Assembly (NCBI GenBank): GCA_036897485.1
Contig: JAYMTF010000072.1
Location: forward strand, 1-58,216
Origin: Pelargonium nanum
Taxonomy: Eukaryota > Streptophyta > Magnoliopsida > Geraniales > Geraniaceae
Direction of reading: 5' to 3'
Length of the DNA stretch: 58,216 bases
A model generated the notes under the pieces. That model made no database searches, was not told the DNA's origin, and saw only the letters and a program-made list of their open reading frames with translations. A program made the translations under genes and the position numbers. Below are positions 26,233-37,240 of this stretch, piece after piece (the stretch's first letter is position 1; each line of letters opens with the position of its first letter).

Positions 26233-26399
26233 CTCACGAGTCAAGAGCCGTGCTCTACAAGGTACAATGTTTGCAGTACTTTATGTGTTTTTGTAATCCT
26301 AGTTGAAACTAGAAGCTGATGCTTTATGTCACCTCCCGAAATTTATGTGCTTTGCTTGCCAATGAAGTTCTAGTTCTATACTTCATAGCATGGCGTTCA

Positions 26400-26590
26400 C
26401 TCGTATGTTAAGAGTATAAACTTAACATTGAGTCTACAATTATCAGTTTAAGCTTGTAGTTGATTTGATCCTTTACATGGTATTAGAGCCTTGTATTCGA
26501 AGACCAATGTATGTACCCACGTGCCAAGCGATAATAAGCTGCACGCGAGGGAGTGTGTTAGAGTAGAGTTAATATTGGGCCCTTAACAAC
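26400..26590 (+). mobile_element. LTR/TRIM-like fragment with TGGTATTAGAGCC motif
   Basis: Contains TGGTATTAGAGCC (near 26478), close to the TGGTATCAGAGC primer-binding sequence complementary to initiator tRNA-Met that plant LTR elements use. The phrase GAGTATAAACTTAACATTGAG on one side and GTGTTAGAGTAGAGTTAATATTGGG on the other look like related flanking repeats. A second, oppositely oriented relative lies at about 49100-49415. No protein-coding part is seen, so it is non-autonomous or a remnant. Confidence 0.45.
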
Positions 26591-28252
26591 TCAATCATGT
26601 TCATAAGGCATGACTAGATATTGATCACTTCGGTAGCTTCATGATGCATTGTATCCAAGCTACTTGGATTTATATTTGCTACTTTGGAGAGTCAACGGCT
26701 AGATTCTTTTGTTGATCATACATGACAAAAAAAAGGGAACCAAACAAAATGTAGCTAGGCATTGGCATTGCGTATTAGGAAGGATGATTCTAGAGATCTC
26801 CTTGTTCGATAGGGCCAAAGCATCTTTGTTAGTGTTATGTTGCTGTTTTGAAAAACATGTCACAGGAAAAAAGCAAAAGAGAGTGTAAAATGGATTTGGT
26901 ATTGGAAGAGCAATAGTAGCAAATCTTGCAAGAAACCATCCTTGTCAAGAAAAAGAGAGATCCAATCAGTAATGTATATGAAATGTGGACAGAAGGAGAA
27001 GCTATTGTTGGTGCTTGGGGTCATCATGAACATTTTGCTGGCAATGCTTAGAAAAAGTTAAAGAAATGGAAGAGGAGGTGAAAATGAGAACCATGTGGAG
27101 GAGTAGGCTCTACTCAACTATGACTCTTCTCTGCCACAAAAAAAAGCTTCCTTGAAAGGTATGGAATTTGAAGGTCAATGCACTCACATGCTATAATGGC
27201 ATTGCATTGGAATGGAAATGACATTTGTGTCCTAGTGTATTATGATGATCTTGTGGTTCTAGAGGAAGAGGAGGTGTGTGGGGCATGAGAAAATATGCAA
27301 AATTGTATATGGACAACAAGGAAGAATGTGGATTCTACAATTATTGACTTTCGTTTAAGGGAAGAGAGGAGTTGGGTTTTGTTAATAATCAAAGTTTCCA
27401 CCAACCAAAAAAAAAAAAAAAGTTTTTGGTTCCAACATTTATGATTGATTGAGATCTCTCACAAGGACAAAATGGAGTAAGACCAAATTCTTGCTATTTT
27501 GAATTTGAGCTTCAACTATTATTATTGAGGAATCCCAAAAAGGAACCTCCATTATCTTTTGTTTCCAAGTCTCAATCTCAAACCCCTCTTCTTATTCATG
27601 TTTCATGCCACATTATTGGAGAAACAACTTTTGTTATGAGACCCTTATTATACTGAACCTCATTTGCATATTAATGTTGTTTGTAGGCACAAACAAAAAG
27701 AAGATATACTAGTGATCAAGACTTTAAGATTGTGGGTTGGAACTTGACATTCAAGTATTCTATTTGTGATGCAATTGGCTAATGACAATGGCAAATGAAA
27801 GAATCTTTCCAATGAACCATTAAGCAACTTCCTACATTAATTTATGTAGTGAATATTTAGCTTTAAGTACTAAATTAAATTAAACATTTTATTATGTAAG
27901 TATATAATTAACTTGTCGCATAAACTCTTCCCACCCAATTTCGAGCCCACTCAAAAGTAGGGTTTCTCTAGAAACATCTATAATTATAATTAGATGTTGT
28001 TAATTATTTGATTAAAGAGAGTCTCTAGTGGTTTATGTTATTGACATGATGAATGGTTGCTTTTTTGCTTGTAGTTGCAACACATCAATGAGAGGAAATG
28101 ATGCAATGTATAAACCCAAATCATAGAGCCAAAGCCTTTAATTAATATGTCTTGTTATTGTGCTCGATTAGAATAGGATTAAGCATAATTAATTAGACAA
28201 TAAGATCCCACCTCGAAATGCATTTGAGAAAGAGAGGGCGACAATACAACGA
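26591..28252. other. Intergenic, repeat-like debris, no gene recognised
   Basis: The part at about 26680-27420 is less AT-rich and purine-rich, with many AGAGGA/AAGAGG tracts and no long open frame. It may be a decayed retroelement, but I could not identify a domain with confidence. The remainder is AT-rich. Confidence 0.35.
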
Positions 28253-28565
28253 CACTGCAAAAAAAACTTTTGATTTTGATACAACATTTTTAGTTCTAAT
28301 GATAGTAATCTGGTCACAATGTTTGCAACAAGAACGAGGTATCGCAAATAACGTTTGTTGCATCAGTGACAAAAAGCAAAAGTTTTCGTTAGCTTCTCGC
28401 ATATGCGGCCAAATTGTGACAAGTTTTGTGAAAAAATATATAATGACATATGAATCACAAATATAACGATGATTACTATTCACGAGAACCAATATATATG
28501 TCACAAAAGGAATCAAAATTCGTCACGAAAAGTTTTAAAACAACTATCTCATTTCTCTTGTAGCG
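28253..28565. mobile_element. CACTA-like MITE candidate
   Basis: The left end reads CACTGCAAAAAAAAC and the right end, read on the other strand, CGCTACAAGAGAAATGAG. Both resemble the CACTACAAGAAA-type termini of plant CACTA miniature elements. Length is about 313 bp. It has no coding capacity I accept; the 107-codon minus frame here is repeat-derived. The terminal repeats are diverged and no clean 3-bp duplication was found. Confidence 0.4.
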
Positions 28566-28629
28566 GAAAGCTACAAAATATTTGTATTTTTTCTATACTT
28601 TTGATGTGATTGTATTCTTGTCTCCGAAA

Positions 28630-28735
28630 AGAATCAATAGTGTTCAGGGGATCGATCCTGAGATCTCATCCCACTCACACAGCTAGAATAATCAACTGCG
28701 CAACCTTTAGTGGTTAAGTTGGATTCATTATTACT
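28630..28735 (-). mobile_element. Second tRNA-like SINE fragment candidate
   Basis: On the minus strand an A-box-like TTGCGCAGTTGATT is followed about 34 nt later by a B-box-like GGATCGATCCC. The spacing fits a tRNA-derived promoter, but no A-rich tail or duplication was resolved. Weak call. Confidence 0.3.
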
Positions 28736-30200
28736 TAAACAACAAACTATATATATAAGTATATCAATTTCATCTTCATGATATTCAAATATATTATATA
28801 AATTAATTTGTTGTCCAAATGTGCAATTTTGTTTGACTTGCTTATTAATATTTTGTCTCAATGGATCAATAATTTCAATGGGAATTAGTCAGTCTTAATA
28901 TAATTTCGAGCAGCATAGGAGGAGCCCTACCAGGCTACCCACTTCCTCCTCAATCATTTCCATCTACTATTTAATATTTATTTCGTACCCCAACTTTTTA
29001 TTATTATTTAATTATATAAAGAAAATTTATAAAACTAAATACACCTTATACACATGAACTACAGCCACCAAAAGAAATAATAATGGACATTTGACTTGTA
29101 TTATGTATTATAAAAAAATTAGAGCTCAAAACATGTTTGTTCATGGTTGAAGTGAAAAATTTATAATTATTCCATAAATTTGGTTTGTTTCTTAATAATT
29201 CCTTCACTTTTAACTATTATATATGAATATATTTGTAAAGCTAATGCATTGATTAATTTATAACAAAACATTAATGCTGGCTGGTTGGTGAAGAGTAGTG
29301 GTCCAGTTTCAAAGCTAATACATGCATGACATCAATCTCAACTAGAGTTTATAATTGTACTTGGGATAAATTGAATCAAATTTTTTGTTAACTATAAATA
29401 TATATGAATTTCGTAGCATATATATAGAAGAAGTTTGAATTTCTTACTTTCTAAATATATAAATATATATGAATCTTTTGTTAACTATAAATCTCAACTA
29501 GTGTAATAGTAATTTCTTACTTTCGCGTGTTTGAATTGAATATACGATAAAATTGCATAATATGATGTTAAAATTAATCCAATTATCATTGATTTACAAG
29601 GAAATATACAAACAAATTAAAGGTGAACAATAAAGGAGAGTACTAGGATTCTTGTCACCTGAAATAGTCTTAGATAGTGAGAAACATTGAATCATAAAGG
29701 GTTATTTGAATATATAGTTTTTTCTTCATTGTGATAATATATATAAATTGGTATCTATTTGATTTTTCAAGGAGAGTATGATTGTTTAATGCATACATTA
29801 TTGGGATGGTAGCAAATATTATAAAGTAAAGTGTACGTATTGGAGGGTCCTACTTGAGTTGAACCAATCTATATTCAATTAAACCACATACGTATTTATA
29901 ACAAAAAGTGATACATTTAATTTTCAATTTTTATAATCTACTTGCCAAATATATATATTAATGAATGATAATTAGTTCATGTGAACTTATGCATGTAAAT
30001 TGATGTAGACAAAATTGTACATTTTACATGTAAAAGTGTAAACTTCAATACTACTAGTAACTCGAAACTCATAAACCGAACAAATTCACACAAAATTGAG
30101 TTCAAATTAACTTTGTACAAACCAAACTAAAAAAACCCGATTAAAATATCCGACCCAAATGGTCACCTCTACTGATATTGATGAGCAGTGCAGAGCCGAG
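28736..30200. other. AT-rich upstream region of the NIP5;1-type gene
   Basis: Very AT-rich, with TATATAT-like tracts at about 29395-29475. Two ATGTAA hexamers near 29994 and 30025 lie upstream of the likely TATA box and so are probably not in the mRNA. No gene seen. Confidence 0.45.
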
Positions 30201-30224
30201 ACAGAGAGAGGTCATGGTTTTGTG

Positions 30225-30680
30225 TATATATAAAGCCTATTACACATTGCATTTATGCATATCTCACCACTACCTCTCTCTCTCTCCTTCTTTCTCTCTT
30301 CATCTTCTTACATTTGAAGATTGCTCTTCAGTACTCTCTTTGTTTCCCTTCTAAATTAATGCCACTTCTTGTTTCTTCATAACCAAATTTCATTTCTTGA
30401 TTTTATACACACATATATGCTTCAAGAATCAAAATTATTTTCATTTGCTTTTGTTCTATAAACCCAATTATCAGTTGATAATCAATCTGGCTGGGTTCAT
30501 TCTTGTTCCTTAGAAAAACATTTATAAAAAACCTCCACATTATGTAAATTTATTAGCTTCTTCTCACCCGGTTCAACCTCAAAAAAAATAATAATAATAA
30601 TAAATAAAAATAAAAACTAGTTTCTATCGTACATATATATAAGTTTGGTTTCATTTGAGTCATTAGTATATAGTATTGAA
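30225..30680 (+). promoter_or_regulatory. NIP5;1 core promoter and uORF-bearing 5' leader
   Basis: TATATATAAAG at 30225-30235 is a good TATA box, followed by a CT-rich tract (about 30272-30300) typical of plant start regions. The predicted leader of about 420 nt holds several small uORFs: 30255-30317 (21 codons, only if transcription starts upstream of it), 30359-30382 (8 codons), 30417-30461 (15 codons) and the minimal 30542-30547. The transcription start was inferred from the TATA position only. Confidence 0.6.
30542..30547 (+). promoter_or_regulatory. Minimal uORF AUGUAA (AUG-stop), boron-response candidate
   Basis: ATGTAA lies 139 nt upstream of the NIP5;1 start codon. In Arabidopsis NIP5;1, AUGUAA in the leader stalls ribosomes and triggers mRNA decay when boron is high. 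The hexamer here is seen directly; that it acts the same way is inferred from the gene's identity. A single hexamer in a leader this AT-rich could also occur by chance. Confidence 0.65.
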
Positions 30681-32789
30681 ATGGCGGAGACGGAAACACC
30701 ACCGGTGTCGGCGCCGGCAACTCCAGGGACGCCAGGAGGGCCACTGTTTACGTCAATGAGAGTGGACTCGCTGTCATATGATCGGAAATCGATGCCGAGA
30801 TGCAAGTGCTTGCCGGTCGGAGCTCCGACCTGGGGAGATCATCAGCTTCCCAATTCATGCTTCACCGACTTCCGAGCGCCCGACATTTCTCTCACCCGCA
30901 AGGTACCTCGATCCACTTAATTCATAAAAAATCATGCAATAGTAATTATAATATGTTATTAATTGCTCATTCGTATCAAAATATTTTTCAATTTCTTTAT
31001 CCGTCTTATATTTACATTAACGATACTCATAACATCACATGAACTAACTTCTCACCAAAACATGAATAGTTATTTCTAAAAGTATACAAAAGATGCATTT
31101 ATTTTGGATTTATTCGTCACAAGAGAATTAGTGACATCCATTTTAAGATTTTGTGATGGAATTCAATTGCAACCCAAAAAACAATCGATCAAGTAGGTTA
31201 AGATTAGTTGGTTAAAGCTCATTAAAGTTGTTACAACAAAAAATACATGCATGGATAATGAAATATTATATTACAATTCTTGTCCCTGCTGAAGTTAAAC
31301 TATGAGTTATTGGTGCCCACCAGTCAACTGTTACAAGTGAAGCTGCAAGTGTTGACCTTTTCTCCTAACCTTGTTTGTCACCATACAACAACTTTTCTAT
31401 GTATATAATAAATCAATAACCTTTCATAATTGAGCTGGTGACTGGTATGTTTATTTATATATACAGGGCAAGGGTTTCAGTTTCAATTAAGTAGTTGTTG
31501 GATGATAGACACAAAGAAATCAGATTCGGGTGAATTCTTCGTGTCTACAAAATTTAGTAAAACTGAGTATAAATGTTAAACCGTAAAATGTCATTTATTA
31601 ATATTTATTTATTGATTTAGCTAAATCTCAACTTATAACTCATTCAAATAATATTTTATTTTGTTATATACCTTCATCAGTTTCTAAATAAGTTATGTTT
31701 GAGTTCGAATTTTTGTTTCAAAATACTTTTTTTTAGTAATAAGCTAAGCATATTCAGATTCCAAATGGTTAGCTTTACTAGTACAGATTCATTAAAACCT
31801 TTGAACCTAACAAAAGTGGGTTACAACACTATTTGGCCGAGTCTAGCCCCAACAATCTTTTGATTCATTTCCAAAAACTCAAATTGTGCAGCTCGGAGCA
31901 GAGTTTGTAGGAACATTCATTCTAATATTCGGAGCAACAGCCGCACCAATAGTGAACCAAAAGTACAGTGGAGCCGAGACGCTAATCGGCAATGCAGCGT
32001 GCGCTGGCCTGGCCGTCATGATCGTGATCCTCTCCACCGGCCACATCTCCGGTGCCCACCTCAACCCGTCCCTCACCATTGCCTTCGCGGCACTGCGTCA
32101 CTTCCCGTGGGCGCACGTACCTGCCTACATTGCAGCGCAAGTCTCAGCCTCCATATGTGCGTCCTTCGCGCTCAAAGGCGTTTTCCACCCTTACATGTCT
32201 GGCGGCGTCACGGTTCCTTCCGTCAGCGACGGCCAGGCTTTCGCCCTCGAGTTCCTCATCACTTTCATTCTCTTGTTCGTCGTCACTGCCGTAGCCACTG
32301 ACACTCGAGCTGTATGTATATATTGTTGTTGACTTTTAGCTTGGCTCAATCTCAGTCCAATCTGTTGACATTTTCGACCTTGTTTCTTGCATTAATGTGA
32401 GTTGATTTTTGTTTGTTGTTTTGGCAGGTGGGAGAATTGGCGGGCATAGCAGTTGGAGCTACTGTAATGCTCAACATTCTTGTAGCTGGGTTAGTATTTT
32501 CTCTCTCCTAATATAGACAGTAATGACATAAACTCTAGATACTATCCACAAAAGAATTAAGGGATTGATGGGTTTTGAACATGACAGGCCATCTAGTGGA
32601 GGTTCAATGAACCCAGTGAGGACCCTTGGACCGGCCGTAGCAGCAGGAAATTACAGAGGATTGTGGATATACCTGGTGGCACCTACCCTTGGAGCTCTAG
32701 CTGGTGCTGGAGTCTACACGGTGGTCAAGCTTCAAGGCGATGAAGTTGCTGCGGAGCCACCACGCCAGGTAAGGAGTTTCCGCCGCTAG
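30681..32789 (+). CDS. NIP5;1: NIP5;1-type boric acid channel (aquaporin family)
   Basis: Plasma-membrane major intrinsic protein for boric acid uptake. Four exons, 30681-30902, 31892-32311, 32428-32489 and 32588-32789, give 301 aa. The two half-helix motifs are the NIP5;1-specific variants: NPS at 132-134 (SGAHLNPSL) and NPV at 243-245 (GGSMNPVRT) in place of NPA. The N-terminus has the TPGTPGGP repeats that in Arabidopsis are phosphorylated and needed for polar placement by endocytosis. The CKCLP motif and C-terminal VRSFRR also match. Six membrane helices are readable, starting with [19 protein letters not shown]. The start at 30681 is the first in-frame ATG; a TTG farther upstream is not needed. 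Gene length and intron positions are normal for the family. Regulation is probably through the leader AUGUAA at 30542. Confidence 0.95.
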
Positions 32790-33831
32790 AATCGCTGAGA
32801 CTGTGACTGTAAGTAGGTGCTTGGCTTTGCTTTCCGAGGGCCCTAAAGATCATGACAAAACAAATCATATCTTATCACTTACGCATGTCCCTGTGCTTGA
32901 TGGTGTGCTGCATTATATGAGAAAAATAATTGCGTATGACTAAGACTCGGATCGATGTGACTCAAAGTCCACGCCCTACAGTTGTGTGATCGTGTTGTGT
33001 GTCGCCTAGGTTGCTCCTATGTATGAGAGAAAGACTTTAAGTAAGCTTTGCAATGTGGTGTTTGTTTGTTTGTGTTGAGTAGTAATAATATAAAGAGCAT
33101 CTGCTTGTGTGGAGTGGTTCTAAATACTGTCTATGATGTGCATAGTATAGTGCATGTAGAATGCTATACAGTATTCTAACTATTTCAGTCTACTACCAAA
33201 TGATGATGTTTTGGACCTAAATAAAGATTAGAAATAAGAAACATTGAGAAGTTACAAACAAAACAAACTCTAACCTTGTAATAGGATGAATCTTCACATG
33301 TCTCGATCTCAGCTGCGCGGGACGTAGCAAGCAAGACTGGCAACACCTGCAGCTAGAGGATAGCAAGCACAAGACTGCACAAAATCAGAAGTTACAAAAA
33401 TGCTTTTTGCTTCCACAATATAAAATATCGTCAAGATTTTGAGAACTAGCCCACAGGAGTTCCACAATAGGAGAAAAGAACTCAATGTTACACCATGGCT
33501 TTCCCTCCTCCTGGATGCAACTTCCAAATTTCGCGAATTGCATGCGAGTGAATGAGTGATGCAACATGTGTTAAAAGCTCTGACAATCAATTGCTCAATT
33601 GAAAAGGATAAACATAAACAACACAAGTACTAAATATATTATGTTTGATAATAACTCTGTTACAAATTATTCCATGCAATAACAACCTCAGACACAGTAG
33701 GTTCAGAGCATGCAAATATAATGTCACAGCACACACCAACGTGTAAACCAACTCAAGCAGTACTTTCAGTTACTACATTTAATCCATAGCCAAAAGCTAT
33801 TTAAGGATAAAGAGGGAACATCAGATCAGCT
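32790..33831. other. Convergent 3' flanks of NIP5;1 and ankyrin genes
   Basis: The left half is the likely NIP5;1 3' UTR and the right half the likely 3' UTR of the minus-strand ankyrin gene. Short open frames near 33309-33626 are not supported as coding. Confidence 0.5.
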
Positions 33832-36064
33832 TTAAGAGCTATACGAGGCCTCGCCAGCTGAGTGGTTATCATGATGTTCAAGACGCTTCCTCTCCTCGTA
33901 AGCCCACTCAAGACCAGGGCAGTAATGAAGAGGTGGATTAAATCTGCTATCATTTATGTCATCCGGCAGAAAAGCTCCATTCTCCACGAGGAATTTGATT
34001 GCTTCCTTCTTTCTTTCTTTTGATGCACTGTGAAGTGGTGTCCCTGGATATACCACACACAAAAGGCCAAATTATTACCAGAAACAGCTTGCATAAGTGG
34101 AGCTCAAAGCAAACGATTTGTTCTATAATGTGAAGATATGAATGAATTGCAGTAAGATAATCTTTCCATGAGGTGATGAAACTTACAGCCACAAGCACCC
34201 TTAGTTCTAGCATCGATGTCAGCACCACGCTCGAGTAACTCGTCCATAACTTCAATGTGGCCACCCTCAGCAGCAAGGTGGAGAGGGGTCACCCCTTGTG
34301 ATTTAGGCCCCCAAGCAGATACATTAACGTCCATTCCTTCATCAAGAAGTCTCTTCACCTGTATTAGAAAATTGCAGATCAACCAGCCTCAGCAACATAC
34401 ATTGTAAATAGACATAACAACATAGAACAACCATGACTAGAAATAATAGATAGAAGTAAGGGCACTTGGGTACTGTTTGGACTAATTTTTTTGAATGAGA
34501 ATGAGAATGAGATTTTCATTTGTAAGTAACTAAAAAGTCCTAATCCAAACATGAAGAATGAGAATCACATTCGATTCCCATCCTTGATTCCCATCTTGAA
34601 CAAAAATTCGAATCCAAATGCTACCACAATTCTTTTTCATCAACTTAGAAGTCTACTCTACTCTTCTTAAGACTATATCCACACAGAAAATTATAAACTT
34701 TCTTACTAATAAAACAATTGGATAGCCATATACTAATCCACAATTAGGGAGCACTACTTATCCGCTAAAAGGTAGCTTTGGAGCATTCTTTCGGAGTCAA
34801 TGAAATAAAAGTCCTACATAGATTCCTAATGATAGTTTTAGAAACTGAAAAAAGTGCACACATAATATTCCAGGGGTTGAAAGAACTTGACATGAAAATA
34901 AGTAAATAACTATGAAAAAGTATAAGAAATGCACACATACTATCTTCCAGACCAGCCTTGCCCAGCAACTATACAAAACACAAATTGACTAACTCAACCA
35001 GCAATAGCCTACTTGCTATGACAATGGTTGTCAAAAATATCACCTAGACACAAGTTCCTCTTCATAGCTGAATGTTGGTTGAAGTGCTAAACTTTCTAAT
35101 TGGTGATTAATGATTTGTTCCGTATAGGAGAGTCAAAAGAATATTTTCAACAACCATAATGAGTAGGTTATCAGTTAAGGGTGAACTTATTTGCACAACT
35201 TTCCTACACGGAACAAATCATCAATTAGAAAGTTTCACACTTCAATAATCATTCATGTACATATCAGTTAATGATGAACTTATTTGCACAACTCTCCTAA
35301 ATGGAACTAATCAACAATTAGAAAGTTTGAAACTTAAATCATCATTCAGTTACATATCAGTTAAGGGTAAACTTATTTGCAAAACTCTCTGATACGGATC
35401 AAATCACAATCACCAATTAGAAATTTCACACTTAAACCATCATTCAGTTAGAGTTGGACATTAGTTAAGGATGAACTTATTTGCACAACTCAACTACAGG
35501 TCTACAACCCAAGCTTAAACCACTAGTTAGTTCCATACCAAATCTATATTCCTTAAAGTGAATACTTTTGCAGGTTCGAACCTCTCCCTTCAAGATGTTG
35601 GTATTGCCTATATAAAAAAAAAACTAATTTTTGCATATCATCATGACCTTCCAACTTTATCGAGTAGGCAACACTAGAGATCACCTTCATTGGAACTGAT
35701 AGTACAATCTAACATGAATGATGATTCTAACCAATAAATTTCATATCACAATATGTGATTCGGTATGACACTTTTAAAATGCAGAAACAAGATTGAATCC
35801 CATAGGCAGACACATCACATAAAAAAAGCTCAACTAATGAGCTAAAATAGAAGCAGCGTCCAGCCTCTATCATCATATACAAATAGCTAAACTAATGAGC
35901 TAGACAGATACGATACATACCAGTTTGAGATCACCTTTTCGAGCACCGATATGAAGCAGAGTCCAGCCTCTATCATCGATGCCAGCACCGGACCTAATCG
36001 TAAAGGAACGCTTCCTTGAAAAGGTCCGCCGGAAAGTAGCAACCTGCACTTCCTCTTGAAGCAT
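33832..36064 (-). CDS. PIA2: Phytochrome-interacting ankyrin-repeat protein (PIA1/PIA2-like)
   Basis: Three exons, 36064-35921, 34358-34187 and 34043-33832, join in phase to 175 aa. Three ankyrin repeats are readable: DRGWTLLHIGARKGDLKLV, then GVTPLHLAAEGGHIEVMDEL, then GWTPLHSASKERKKEAIKFL. They are followed by the family-specific tail GAFLPDDINDSRFNPPLHYC and GLEWAYEERKRLEHH, ending in a Ser-rich stretch. The Arabidopsis homologues PIA1/PIA2 bind phytochrome and influence anthocyanin accumulation. I cannot decide between PIA1 and PIA2. The start at 36064 is the first ATG that leaves a short basic N-terminus; an upstream in-frame extension lacks homology. The first intron is about 1.56 kb and repeat-rich. 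Confidence 0.85.
34470..34625. repeat. Dispersed GAATGAGAATC-type element, copy 1 (intron)
   Basis: Inside ankyrin intron 1. It carries GAATGAGAATGAGAATGAG, CATGAAGAATGAGAATCACA and an end phrase AACAAAAATTCGAATCCAAA. Similar phrases recur at about 49520-49670, 51590-51640, 55300-55445 and 55965-56130. The two halves are partly inverted (GAATGAGAATC against GATTCCCATTC), which suggests a foldback or MITE-like element. Confidence 0.6.
35080..35500. repeat. Tandem array with an inverted head in ankyrin intron 1
   Basis: About four units of roughly 97 bp, starting near 35174, 35269, 35366 and 35463. Each contains GAACTTATTTGCACAACT or a close variant, followed by an AATTAGAAAGTTT block. The segment at about 35085-35140 is the same AATTAGAAAG/GGAACAAAT block in inverse orientation, so the left end can fold onto the first unit. 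Confidence 0.7.
35510..35625 (+). mobile_element. SINE-like fragment with GGTTCGAACCTC B box
   Basis: AGGTTCGAACCTC near 35572 matches a pol III B box, and the element ends in an A run near 35613-35623. An A box is not clear, so this is a partial or decayed tRNA-derived SINE on the plus strand, inside the ankyrin gene's first intron. Confidence 0.35.
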
Positions 36065-37240
36065 ACCTCTAGTTTCTTTCTTCAGAAAACAAAAAACCCA
36101 AATACGTACAGACCTCAAAAGATCTCAATAGCTCGCTCAACAATCCAATAATAACCAGACAAGAAAATTAAAAAAAAAAAAAAATCTCCTTCAAGTAAGA
36201 TCAATATACACGAAGAACACCAGAATTACATGATATTTGAGAATAACGAGAGGGCAAGAGAAAGATTTAGCGGGAAGCCAAGGAATGATTAGCCAAGCAG
36301 TATGGGGAGAACGGATTCAAACCGGGGCCGAACACGCGAAGATTCTGGGAAATCAGGATTGAATCGACGAACATTGAAGAGATTTCGAACATTATTGATG
36401 AAAAAATCCCAATTTTTTTTTGAAGAATCAGAGCAAAAGCCGAGAGCTGCACAGATATAGGAGACGAACTAGACGAATCCTGGTCTGATGTGAACAGAGC
36501 TTGGCGGGAACATCAGAGGATTTGATGAATTTAGCCTTGTTTCCACCAAACCCTAACGGGAGGAAGAGAGAAGATATAGAGAAAGCAACAGTGCTCTACA
36601 GGTTCAAAAGGAAGGAGACGACGGAGAAAATAAATAAATAAAAAATCTGCAGATTTAATGCGAATTAAATAGAAATAGTTGCCAGTTATTGATTTCGGTT
36701 ATATTCTATCAAACGACGGCGTATTTTTAGGCTGAATGCCTGAATGAGAGTATCATCGTGGGCCTCTGGCCCGGATGCGATAAATTGGACTGCCAAGCCC
36801 AAGCCCAAACCTGTATGCGGAACAACACTAACCCAATACGCTTACCACGAATACGACACATATATGAACACAAAACACACGAACACAAACCGACACATTT
36901 TGTAAGAAATAATAACCAACACGTGTGACACGACACACATTTAGTAAGAAATAATAGCCAACGTGTGACTCGATACTATCCAACATATTTAGCACGAGAT
37001 GAGGCTTAGAGGTTGGTGGCACAGTCGAAAAAATAGATAAAATCTAGGGGCATTTCCGTCACAGCAGCTCCAAAAGAAACGAATTTTCAGTCTCGAGACC
37101 AGACAAATAAGATCCGATTTTCGGCGATTGTGGGCTGTGGCAGTCTAGTTCAGCACTGAGAAAAGGTAGCAGTTTCAGAGAAATTGAGACCAATTGAAGC
37201 CCTAATTACGAATCTGCTACTGCAGAGCTAAGCAGAGCCG
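36065..37240. promoter_or_regulatory. Divergent promoter region between ankyrin and GT-3-like genes
   Basis: About 1.18 kb separates two start codons on opposite strands, so both promoters lie here. GCCCAAGCCC near 36797 contains TGGGCT-type site II sequence. Repeat debris rich in CGACAC and ACACGAACAC lies at about 36829-36985 and splits the space. No coding segment seen. Confidence 0.5.

Noticed and set aside
27216..27265. VYYDDLVVL peptide resembling a reverse-transcriptase YxDD motif
   Set aside because: The frame is short and closed on both sides, with no neighbouring RT motif. Too little to call a retroelement gene.
28193..28516. 107-codon minus-strand open frame
   Set aside because: It lies within the CACTA-like miniature element and is best explained as repeat sequence.
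29991..30030. Two further ATGTAA hexamers upstream of NIP5;1
   Set aside because: They lie upstream of the TATA box at 30225 and so are probably outside the mRNA.
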